Of a stretch of 19,723 nt of DNA, positions 6,815 to 13,297 are shown in pieces. Each line of letters begins with the position of its first letter. Position 1 is the stretch's first letter. Origin of the DNA: Prolixibacteraceae bacterium (GTDB lineage Bacteria > Bacteroidota > Bacteroidia > Bacteroidales > Prolixibacteraceae). The notes beneath the pieces were generated by a model. That model searched no databases, was not told where the DNA came from, and saw only the letters and a list, made by a program, of their open reading frames with translations. A program made the position numbers and the translations under genes. Location: assembly GCA_007116765.1 (NCBI GenBank), contig SKHV01000201.1:1-19723 (forward strand), in the 5' to 3' direction.

Positions 6815-7591
6815 TCAAAATTTCAAGTGTTTAACAGAGCGCCCGTTGTCTCTAATAATTTTCATTGCTTTAATACCTATTTCGATGTGGTCGCGCACGT
6901 ATTGCTTAGTCACAATTTGGTCGCTTTGTTCGGTTTTTACCCCGGTTGAAATCATGGGCTGATCGGAAACCAGTAGAAGCGCACCGGCAGGAATTTTGTT
7001 GGCAAAAGCCGTTACAAAAATGGTTGCCGTTTCCATATCGATTGCCATGGCACGTGTATTCCGAAGGTATTCTTTAAATGCAACATCGTATTCCCATACC
7101 CTTTTGTTTGTAGTGAATACCACTCCGGTATAGTAATCACGACCAAAATCACGAATAGAGGTTGAAACCGCACGTTGAAGGTTAAACGCGGGCAATGCAG
7201 GTATTTCGGGTGGCAGGTAATCGTTCGATGTTCCGTCGTGCCTGATTGCCGCTATGGGAAGTATTAAATCACCCAGCTGATTTTTCTCCTTCAAACCACC
7301 ACATTTACCTAAAAACAACACTCCTCTGGGGTTTATTGCACTTAATAAATCAATAACAGTTGCGGCATTTGGGCTGCCCATTCCAAAGTTGATTATGGTA
7401 ATGTTATCAGCAGTTGCACAGGGCATATTCCTGTCTTCGCCCATTATGGGCACGTCAAATATTTCGGCAAAAAGCTCCACATAATTTTGGAAGTTGGTAA
7501 GTAAAATATACCTGCCAAACATATCGAGTTGCACTCCCGTGTATCGAGGCAACCAGTTTTTTACTATTTCTTCTTTCGATTTCATGTTCAA
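6815..7591 (-). CDS. amn: AMP nucleosidase (short, Bacteroidota form)
   Basis: This 258-residue member of the nucleoside phosphorylase superfamily hydrolyses AMP to adenine and ribose 5-phosphate. Motifs in order are NFGMGSPNA (68-76, phosphate/ribose site), GKCGG (95-99), MAIDMETA (182-189, the Glu that binds ribose hydroxyls) and SDQPM (209-213, with the purine-binding Asp). It lacks the extra N-terminal domain of the 480-residue Escherichia coli Amn, as is usual in this phylum. The start KEEIVKNWLPRYTG is the typical N-terminus; the ATG at 7585 (MKSKEE) is an equally good start. It heads the compact run of amn, holA, rhomboid and division/envelope genes. No exact TAnnTTTG promoter was found in its 120-bp upstream gap; TATGTTTA is the nearest match. 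Confidence 0.9.
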   Translation of the reverse strand: MNMKSKEEIVKNWLPRYTGVQLDMFGRYILLTNFQNYVELFAEIFDVPIMGEDRNMPCATADNITIINFGMGSPNAATVIDLLSAINPRGVLFLGKCGGLKEKNQLGDLILPIAAIRHDGTSNDYLPPEIPALPAFNLQRAVSTSIRDFGRDYYTGVVFTTNKRVWEYDVAFKEYLRNTRAMAIDMETATIFVTAFANKIPAGALLLVSDQPMISTGVKTEQSDQIVTKQYVRDHIEIGIKAMKIIRDNGRSVKHLKF

Positions 7592-7711
7592 TCATTTTAT
7601 GCTTCACACTACTTAATGGAGTTAACCATGCCTAAAAGTAAACATACTTTTTTGATTTTTATATGTATTTCAAAATATCGAGGCTCATATTTGTTCGAAA
7701 ACACGATGAAC

Positions 7712-9238
7712 TTAATCGCCAAGGAATAAGCGTTTACTCGAATGCTCGGGGTCGCAGGTCAGGTTAACCTTCAGTTTCCGCCAGCCTGCTTCATCGCCTG
7801 GCGAAGGAATGTGGGTAAGGTGTACTTCACAATCGTGCAGTTCGTTTAATTTTACTAGCGCCATTTGTGCTGCAGGATTCGCAAGTGCGCTAATTGCCAG
7901 CACAATAAGCGTTTCATCCACGTCGAGGCTCACCATTTTTCCTTTCAATATATCTTTCTTCAGATGAGTCACCGAATCGATAATGCTTTCGGGCAACAGG
8001 TACATATTGTCGGGTAGGCCGGCAAGGTGTTTCGTGGCATTGAGCACCAGACTTGATGAGGCATGCAATAAAGGTGAATTTTTACCGGTAATTATGGTTC
8101 CGTCTTTCAGCTTTATTGCAGCTCCCGTAAATAGTCCCTTATTTCCTTTTCCGCTTCTTTCGGCATCAATAGCAGCTATACGGGCGGGCATCACTACTTT
8201 ACGATCTTCCACGTTGGCACCAACCTTTTCCATTATGTTGGAAATAAGGTTTAATGTAGACTTATCGGCCAGCCCCAGTACGTATTCAACCGAGCAACGC
8301 AGGTAGCGGCGAACAATTTCCTGATGAGCAGCCTGCTGAATTATTTCGTCGTCGATAATTCCGGCACTTGCACGGTTTACGCCCATATCGGTTGGCGATT
8401 TGTACATGGATTCGCCTCCCGTAATTTTTTCGATTATTCGCTTCAGAAGGTTAAAGGCTTCAATGTCGCGATTATAATTAACCACTTCAATATCGTAGGC
8501 TTCGAGATGATGTTCATCTAGTTTCACCTCGTCTCTAAGATCAACCGTTGCGGCCTCGTAGGCAATATTCACTTTGTGATCAATGGGCAAATCCCAAATT
8601 GGGAAGGTTTCGAACTTAGCATAGCCGGCTTTCTTTCCACGCTTGTATTCATGATACAAATTGCACAGACAGGTTGCCAGTTTGCCACTACCCGGCCCCG
8701 GTCCCGTAAGCACTACAATGGGTTTGGTGGTTTCGATATACTGATTGGCACCATAGCCTTTGTCGCTTACAATGAGATCGACATTGGTAGGGTAACCCTG
8801 AGTAGGATAATGCAGATATACCTTTACGCCACGCATTTCGAGCTTGTTTTTGAATGCTTTGGCTGGTGGCTGGTTCTCGTAGCGGGTTATAACCACTGCA
8901 GTAACATCAAGCCCCCACTCCCTAAAATCGTCGATGGTTTTTAGCGCATCCACATCGTAAGAAATACCAAAATCGGCTCTGATTTTTTTTCGCTCAATAT
9001 CGCCGGCATGAATACAAAGCACCACATCCACTTTGTCTTTCAGTTTTTGCAACAGGCGCATTTTCACATTGGGGTCGAAACCGGGCAATACTCTTGCGGC
9101 GTGATAATCGAACATTATTTTACCACCAAACTCGAGATACAGCTTATCGTTGAAGTGATTTACACGTTCAAGAATTGCAGCAGTTTGCTCACGCAAATAT
9201 ATTTCGTTGTCAAACCCCGGTTGACCTGAATTTACCAT
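7712..9238 (-). CDS. DUF1846 (UPF0371) family protein
   Basis: The protein has 508 residues, full length for the DUF1846/UPF0371 family. It starts GFDNEIYLREQTAAILERVN, and 'FGGKIMFDYHAARVLPGFDP' with 'DVVLCIHAGDIERKKIRADF' is the conserved N-terminal block. A glycine-rich P-loop-like stretch, GPGPGSGKLATCL, has its Lys at residue 186. Conserved downstream parts include YKSPTDMGVNRA, PARIAAIDAERSGKGNKG and GKNSPLLHASSSL. The biochemical function is not established; the P-loop-like motif and the small-molecule-kinase or nucleotide-enzyme look are inference only. It is probably cytosolic, as no signal peptide or membrane helix is seen. It has its own good promoter and is 120 bp upstream of the AMP nucleosidase gene on the same strand, so a link to nucleotide metabolism is possible but unproven. 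Confidence 0.88.
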   Translation of the reverse strand: MVNSGQPGFDNEIYLREQTAAILERVNHFNDKLYLEFGGKIMFDYHAARVLPGFDPNVKMRLLQKLKDKVDVVLCIHAGDIERKKIRADFGISYDVDALKTIDDFREWGLDVTAVVITRYENQPPAKAFKNKLEMRGVKVYLHYPTQGYPTNVDLIVSDKGYGANQYIETTKPIVVLTGPGPGSGKLATCLCNLYHEYKRGKKAGYAKFETFPIWDLPIDHKVNIAYEAATVDLRDEVKLDEHHLEAYDIEVVNYNRDIEAFNLLKRIIEKITGGESMYKSPTDMGVNRASAGIIDDEIIQQAAHQEIVRRYLRCSVEYVLGLADKSTLNLISNIMEKVGANVEDRKVVMPARIAAIDAERSGKGNKGLFTGAAIKLKDGTIITGKNSPLLHASSSLVLNATKHLAGLPDNMYLLPESIIDSVTHLKKDILKGKMVSLDVDETLIVLAISALANPAAQMALVKLNELHDCEVHLTHIPSPGDEAGWRKLKVNLTCDPEHSSKRLFLGD

Positions 9239-9275
9239 TGTAATAAGCTTTTGTTGTGATTGATAATTTAGCGCT

Positions 9276-9306
9276 CAAAATTACTAATATTTTCGAGGCT
9301 TCTAAA
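9276..9306 (-). promoter_or_regulatory. Predicted Bacteroidota-type promoter of the DUF1846 gene
   Basis: On the minus strand TAATTTTG (9283-9276) matches TAnnTTTG exactly. TTTA (9306-9303) is 19 nt upstream at the -33 position. Transcription would start near 9270, about 31 nt before the ATG at 9238. Confidence 0.5.
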
Positions 9307-9360
9307 ACTCCACACAAAACTTTTGTCAACAGTAATTATGGCGAAGACAAAATCAAGCCG

Positions 9361-9390
9361 GTGCTAAATAAAAGCTGCGCAAGCTAAGCA
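9361..9390 (-). terminator. Weak hairpin downstream of the first GH43 gene
   Basis: Read on the minus strand, GTGCT...AGCAC outer arms enclose AGCT-TGCGC-AGCT, and the inner stem is followed by TTTTATTT. The site is 15 bp after the stop of the GH43 gene. The stems are short, so this is only a candidate terminator. Confidence 0.3.
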
Positions 9391-9405
9391 CTAAATCGCA
9401 AAAAG

Positions 9406-10998
9406 TTACTTGCCTGCATATTCAAACCAATTGTAAGTGGCCGGTGCCTGCGAGGGCTTGCCATTTCCGGTGGCGTAAAGGCCAACATACAGCCCTGTAA
9501 ACCAACCAACGGTTTGAGTACTCAGGAAACGTGCCTCGGCAATTTCAACTGTAGAGAAATCGTCATTATTTTGCGAGTACGAGAAAATAAACTCGGGGCC
9601 TGTACCTTCAATTTTTAAATCGACAAAACCCGGTGCAAGTTCAATCTCCTCCGACTTATACACGGTGCGTCCGAATTGAAGTTTCACCGCCAGATAGCGC
9701 TTTCCGTTTTTATTGTACACCACAATGTCGAAATGCGAACCGTTGTTCAATAGTATCATTCCGGCTTCTTCGTTTTCGTTTTGCGGGTCAAACTCAAGGC
9801 GGGTTGAAGCTTCAAATTGAATATCGGTAAGCCTGCGACCAATAAACGTGGGATTTCCTTTTTCGCCCACTTTTAAGGTCGATCCCAATAGCGTGAGGGT
9901 TCCTTTTCCGGGATTATACGCAAAGTTTTCCTTGTTTGGCTGTTGAATGTAATTCCACTCATGCCCCAGTTGGGGTTCATCAAAATTTGTACGAGCAGGT
10001 TTTGCTTCAAAAGGAAACTGTGGCAAGGTGGGGTGCGCCATTTCAACAGGCACAGAGCCGTTTCCATTGATCACTGGCCAACCGCCCTTTGGCCAACTTA
10101 CAGGCACCAGACAGGTTTCGCGCCCCAGTATGTGGTGCGGAGGATAACCGGTTACACTGCGGTAGCCATGAATTACCATCCACCAACTGTTGTCGTGAGC
10201 CTGAACCAAATCGGCATGGCCAATACCCTGAATGGCTTTACCCATTCCGGCCACATTTACATGTGTGGCAATAGGGTTTGCCGGATTATCGATATAAGGC
10301 CCCCAAATGTTGTGGCTGCGTGCAATGGTCACCATGTGGGCTTCTTCGGTGCCACCCTCGGCAGCCAACATGTAGTAAAATCCGTCTTTCTTATATATGT
10401 GCGGTGCTTCGGGATAACGGCCTCCGGTTGAGTTCCATATTTTTCGCCTCTCGCTTAACAGTTCCCCGGTTTCAATATTAATTTCGGCCAACTCGAAAGT
10501 TGAAGTAGTGACATAGGCTTTTCCGTCGTCGTCGAAAAACAAATCGGGATCAATTTCAGGCATGTCAATCCATATCGGGTCGCTCCATGGTCCGGCAGGA
10601 TTACTTGCCGTTACATAAAAGTTTCCCCCATAGCTAATGTTGGTTGTAATCATATAAAATATTCCCTCATGGTATCTTAAAGTTGGAGCAAAAATGTTGA
10701 TTTCTCCGGGTATTTGATCTTCACGGTGAATGCAATAGCCAATTTTATCCCAGTTTACCAAATCTTTACTGTGAAAAATTGGCACTCCGGGAAAATATTC
10801 GAATGTGCTGTTTATCAAATAATAATCGTCGCCCACACGGCACACGCTCGGGTCGGGGTAAAAACCGGGAATAACCGGGTTTTGGTAAGTAATTTCGGCA
10901 TCTGAGTCGGGAGCCATTACCCACGGATTTGGATTCACTTGTTGCGAAAACAGTTGAAACGAAAATATCAACAGAATGAGTGTAACTAAATTCTTCAT
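9406..10998 (-). CDS. Secreted glycoside hydrolase family 43 enzyme (beta-xylosidase/alpha-L-arabinofuranosidase type)
   Basis: The protein has 530 residues. Residues 1-19 are a Sec signal peptide (KNLVTLILLIFSFQLFS/QQ) without a lipobox Cys. Residues 40-330 form the five-bladed GH43 propeller: PGFYPDPSV with general base Asp49, DPDLFFDDDG with pKa-tuning Asp150, and RYPEAPHIYK with catalytic acid Glu197. HADLVQ, SWWMVIHGYR and GRETCLVPVSWPKGGWPV follow. Residues 340-530 are the C-terminal concanavalin-like sandwich found in xylosidase-type GH43 enzymes. It probably removes xylose or arabinose from xylo-oligosaccharides in the periplasm or outside. It reads toward the DUF1846 gene and is separated from xylE by a 762-bp repeat-filled gap, so it is likely transcribed alone. 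TATTTATG (11037-11030) is an imperfect -7 candidate. Exact substrate and subfamily are not decided. Confidence 0.88.
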   Translation of the reverse strand: MKNLVTLILLIFSFQLFSQQVNPNPWVMAPDSDAEITYQNPVIPGFYPDPSVCRVGDDYYLINSTFEYFPGVPIFHSKDLVNWDKIGYCIHREDQIPGEINIFAPTLRYHEGIFYMITTNISYGGNFYVTASNPAGPWSDPIWIDMPEIDPDLFFDDDGKAYVTTSTFELAEINIETGELLSERRKIWNSTGGRYPEAPHIYKKDGFYYMLAAEGGTEEAHMVTIARSHNIWGPYIDNPANPIATHVNVAGMGKAIQGIGHADLVQAHDNSWWMVIHGYRSVTGYPPHHILGRETCLVPVSWPKGGWPVINGNGSVPVEMAHPTLPQFPFEAKPARTNFDEPQLGHEWNYIQQPNKENFAYNPGKGTLTLLGSTLKVGEKGNPTFIGRRLTDIQFEASTRLEFDPQNENEEAGMILLNNGSHFDIVVYNKNGKRYLAVKLQFGRTVYKSEEIELAPGFVDLKIEGTGPEFIFSYSQNNDDFSTVEIAEARFLSTQTVGWFTGLYVGLYATGNGKPSQAPATYNWFEYAGK

Positions 10999-11166
10999 TG
11001 TTTATAGGTATTTTTGAATTATACTGTACCATAAATACATTTGACTTTTCTTGCAAAAAATCAAAATCATTTCGAAATAAAAATAGAACAAAAGGTTGAA
11101 CCGCTATAGTTAGAATGTATCAAACATGGGCTAAAAATGTTTATAAATGCAGATATTATACGTTAT

Positions 11167-11199
11167 AGTGAGGGCTTCACTTGAAGTAAAACCCTTACT
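11167..11199. repeat. Isolated hairpin in the repeat island
   Basis: AGTGAGGG (11167-11174) pairs with CCCTTACT (11192-11199), eight pairs with one G-T. The loop contains its own CTTCA..TGAAG mini-stem. No gene ends or starts next to it, and there is no T-run long enough to call it a terminator. Confidence 0.35.
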
Positions 11200-11255
11200 T
11201 AGCTAAATGTTACAAAACCAGTAGTTTGAAGAGTCAGTTAAAACCTCAAAAAGAA

Positions 11256-11282
11256 AGCCGCGTAGCGGTATCATTATGATAG
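11256..11282 (+). repeat. REP-like hairpin, copy A
   Basis: AGCCGCGTAGCGG followed by TATCATTATGATAG. The stem GCCGC-GTA-GCGGT has four Watson-Crick pairs and one G-T. It is the plus-strand member of a three-copy family with consensus TAGCCRCRTRGYGGCGG then YATTATGGTAG, matching copy C at 20 of 27 positions. Confidence 0.55.
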
Positions 11283-11391
11283 AAAATTGCACATCCTTAA
11301 AAATTGAAACGGCCACGGTAGTTCGTCTAATAATTGGAAAAGGATCTATGGCCGTAAAGGATAAACAGATGAGATTTCTTATTTCGGAAAA

Positions 11392-11417
11392 ACCATAATG
11401 CCGCCACTACGTGGCTA
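11392..11417 (-). repeat. REP-like hairpin, copy B
   Basis: On the minus strand it reads TAGCCACGTAGTGGC then GGCATTATGGT. The stem GCCAC-GTA-GTGGC is perfect and carries an A-T pair where copies A and C have G-C, so both arms changed together. This argues that the hairpin itself is what is conserved. Confidence 0.6.
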
Positions 11418-11462
11418 TTGCCTGCCCGCCGAAGGAGGGGGTTTGCCGCGAATAACAATGGG

Positions 11463-11490
11463 CTACCATAATACCGCCGCCATGCGGCTA
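11463..11490 (-). repeat. REP-like hairpin, copy C
   Basis: On the minus strand it reads TAGCCGCATGGCGGC then GGTATTATGGTAG. The stem GCCGC-ATG-GCGGC is perfect. It lies 73 bp from copy B in the same orientation and faces copy A, so copies A and C bound a 235-bp segment as imperfect inverted repeats. Confidence 0.6.
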
Positions 11491-11502
11491 ATGACTCTTA
11501 AG

Positions 11503-11595
11503 AAACCGCAGAGGACACTAAGATTCACACAGAGAAAACAGAGTTATAAAAAATCTCAGTGAAACTCTGTGCTATCTATGTTAACTCTGAGGTTT
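11503..11595. repeat. CACAGAG-type long imperfect palindrome
   Basis: The outer arms AAACCGCAGAG (11503-11513) and CTCTGAGGTTT (11585-11595) match at 10 of 11 positions. The interior repeats CACAGAG/ACAGAG on the left (11526-11542) and the complementary CTCTGTG on the right (11565-11571). The whole 93 bp can fold as one imperfect hairpin with its turn near 11550. Similar ACACAGAG palindromes are common between genes in Bacteroidota. The interior resembles that of the element at 19076-19234. Confidence 0.6.
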
Positions 11596-11605
11596 AATTT
11601 TTTTT

Positions 11606-11624
11606 ACTTCGTCGCAGGCGAAGT
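11606..11624. repeat. ACTTCG/CGAAGT hairpin
   Basis: ACTTCG (11606-11611) and CGAAGT (11619-11624) form a perfect 6-bp stem around a 7-base loop. It directly follows a run of eight or more T on the plus strand, so on the minus strand the hairpin is followed by an A-run, and on neither strand does it look like a standard terminator. Confidence 0.4.
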
Positions 11625-11632
11625 TGTCTGCT

Positions 11633-11689
11633 ATTGACTAATTACCACTGACTATAGACCATTGACTAATAATTAATGACCATTGACGA
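11633..11689 (+). repeat. Degenerate heptanucleotide repeat array (ATTGACT type)
   Basis: ATTGACT-like units start at 11633, 11647, 11661 and 11682, spacings of 14, 14 and 21 bp, all multiples of seven. The heptads between them (AATTACC, ATAGACC, AATGACC) fit the same loose pattern A-W-W-G-A-C-Y. The array lies about 70 bp beyond the xylE stop. A related array occurs at 14663-14719. Confidence 0.6.
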
Positions 11690-11704
11690 GCCAATACGAT
11701 ACAG

Positions 11705-11734
11705 CAAGGGCCTGCCAATTCCGACAAGCCCTTG
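11705..11734 (-). terminator. Likely terminator of the xylE gene
   Basis: CAAGGGC (11705-11711) and GCCCTTG (11728-11734) form a 7-bp GC-rich stem with a 16-base loop, 27 bp after the xylE stop on the minus strand. No strong T-run follows on that strand, so it may be a pause or a transcript-end stabiliser rather than a classical intrinsic terminator. Confidence 0.45.
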
Positions 11735-11760
11735 TTCTATATTGATTCTTGTAAGTATGC

Positions 11761-13146
11761 CTACTTTTTCTTTTCCCAAATTTTTTCCATTTCTTCCAAG
11801 GTTTTTCCTTTGGTTTCGGGAACCATTTTCCAAACAAAAAGCAGCGAGAGTACGCTCATTACTCCGTAAAATCCGTAAGTGAATGCACCACTGAATTCCA
11901 TCATGGCCGGGTAGGTCGACGAAATAAGGTAGTTGGCAGTCCACTGAGCCGCAACGGCTATGGCCACTGCTTGTCCGCGAATTTTGTTGGGGAATATTTC
12001 CGAAATAAGTACCCAGCAAATGGGACCCCAACTCATCATAAACGATGCGGTATAAATTATAATGAAGACCAAAGTGCTGATGCCAATAATCTGGAAATAC
12101 GAAAGGGCAGCAATGGCAAACATACCAATGGCCATACCTGCCGAACCTACAATAAGAAGCGGCTTGCGACCCCACTTGTCCACAGTGAAAATAGCAATTA
12201 ATGTGAAAACCACATTTACCAAGCCCATAATTACAGTTTGCATCATCGAGGCATCTTTGGCTGCACCCATACTTTCAAAAATACGGGGTGCATAGTATAG
12301 TGCAACGTTTATGCCCACAAACTGCTGGAATACCGAAAGCAGAATACCAATGACAATTACTGTTTTCCCAAACGAGAATATTTTAGCTGAACTGTGCTGC
12401 ATAAGTGATTTTTGAATATCGGCCATCACCTCTTTTGCTCTTTCAATGCCACTAATTTTGGTCAAAACCGATAATGCTTTTTCATTATCACCTTTAAGTG
12501 CTAGGTAACGTGGGGTTTCGGGTACAAAAATCAGCAAGAATCCAAACAATGCTGCCGGTATGGCTTCCGACAAGAACATCCTTCTCCAGCCAATTTCGTT
12601 AATCCACTCTATGGTTTGTCCATTGGCAATTCCCCAATTCACGAAATACACCACCAACATACCAAAAATAATGGCAAACTGGTTTACCGATACAAGGGTT
12701 CCCCTGATTTTGGCAGGTGCAATTTCACCAATATACATAGGCGATACTGCCGATGCTAATCCAACACCAATACCTCCAATTATGCGGTAAAAGTTAAACA
12801 TTAGCAGTAAGCCAACACTTGGTTCTCCTTTTGTGAAGAATAAAAATTCGGGGTAGCTCGACCCCAATGCCGAAAGAAAAAACAGTGTTGCAGCAAAAAG
12901 TAAAGTTCTCTTACGCCCAAAACGGGTTGCCAGTAATCCTGAAATTACTCCTCCAATAATACAACCTATCAATGCACTTGATGTTGTAATACCGTGAACG
13001 AGGGTACTTAATCCCAAAGGATCTACCAAAGTGGCTTGAATCGATTTTTCGGCACCCGAAATAACGGCAGTATCGTACCCGAAAAGAAGTCCTCCAAGGG
13101 TAGCTACTATAGTAATGCCAACAACATACAAACGGTTTGTTTTCAT
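11761..13146 (-). CDS. xylE: Sugar porter family MFS transporter, D-xylose/proton symporter type
   Basis: The protein has 461 residues and about twelve transmembrane helices in the inner membrane. Sugar-porter motifs occur in order: GGLLFGYDTAVISGA in helix 1, RFGRKR (75-80) in loop 2-3, PETPRYL (209-215) after helix 6, QQFVGINVALYYAP (274-287) in helix 7, DKWGRKPL in loop 8-9 and VPETKGKTLEEME at the end. The helix 7 motif and cluster position fit a XylE-like D-xylose/H+ symporter; other pentoses or hexoses cannot be excluded. It lies 151 bp downstream of xylA on the same strand, behind a strong hairpin, so its expression may be lower than that of xylA or partly independent. No clear TAnnTTTG promoter is seen in the gap. 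Confidence 0.87.
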   Translation of the reverse strand: MKTNRLYVVGITIVATLGGLLFGYDTAVISGAEKSIQATLVDPLGLSTLVHGITTSSALIGCIIGGVISGLLATRFGRKRTLLFAATLFFLSALGSSYPEFLFFTKGEPSVGLLLMFNFYRIIGGIGVGLASAVSPMYIGEIAPAKIRGTLVSVNQFAIIFGMLVVYFVNWGIANGQTIEWINEIGWRRMFLSEAIPAALFGFLLIFVPETPRYLALKGDNEKALSVLTKISGIERAKEVMADIQKSLMQHSSAKIFSFGKTVIVIGILLSVFQQFVGINVALYYAPRIFESMGAAKDASMMQTVIMGLVNVVFTLIAIFTVDKWGRKPLLIVGSAGMAIGMFAIAALSYFQIIGISTLVFIIIYTASFMMSWGPICWVLISEIFPNKIRGQAVAIAVAAQWTANYLISSTYPAMMEFSGAFTYGFYGVMSVLSLLFVWKMVPETKGKTLEEMEKIWEKKK

Positions 13147-13208
13147 TGTGTTTAATTATTTTTTAAGTTCTAAATGGTTTTGTATTGTCCGCTCTCATTA
13201 AAAATGGA

Positions 13209-13240
13209 AACCCGGTTCAAAGTTTTCTCTGAACCGGGTT
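13209..13240 (-). terminator. Strong hairpin between xylA and xylE
   Basis: AACCCGGTTCA (13209-13219) and TGAACCGGGTT (13230-13240) form a perfect 11-bp stem with a 10-base loop. On the minus strand the stem is followed by TTCCATTTTT. It is 57 bp after the xylA stop and 62 bp before the xylE start, as expected for a terminator or attenuator setting the xylA-to-xylE ratio. Confidence 0.75.
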
Positions 13241-13297
13241 CAATATAGATTCGTTAAAAAAATCCTATATCATACTATACGTGATTCAGAAACGGAA

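Larger units (their letters stand above)
10999..11760. other. 762-bp gene-free repeat island
   Basis: No convincing gene lies here. It holds the short A/T-rich upstream region of the GH43 gene (10999-11100), an isolated hairpin at 11167-11199, three REP-like hairpins (11256-11490), a CACAGAG palindrome (11503-11595), an ACTTCG/CGAAGT hairpin (11606-11624), a heptanucleotide array (11633-11689) and the likely xylE terminator (11705-11734). A 40-codon open frame (11276-11398) fits between two of the REP-like copies but cannot be supported as a gene. Confidence 0.75.

Noticed and set aside
11633..11689. Heptad array read as a CRISPR or as transcription-factor sites
   Set aside because: Units are seven bases with no unique spacers, so it is not a CRISPR; the degenerate units continue without gaps, which fits a short tandem repeat better than separate binding sites.
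11666..12175. 169-residue open frame overlapping the end of xylE
   Set aside because: It is on the same strand as xylE in another frame, and its product is low in plausible motifs; xylE with all sugar-porter motifs explains the region.
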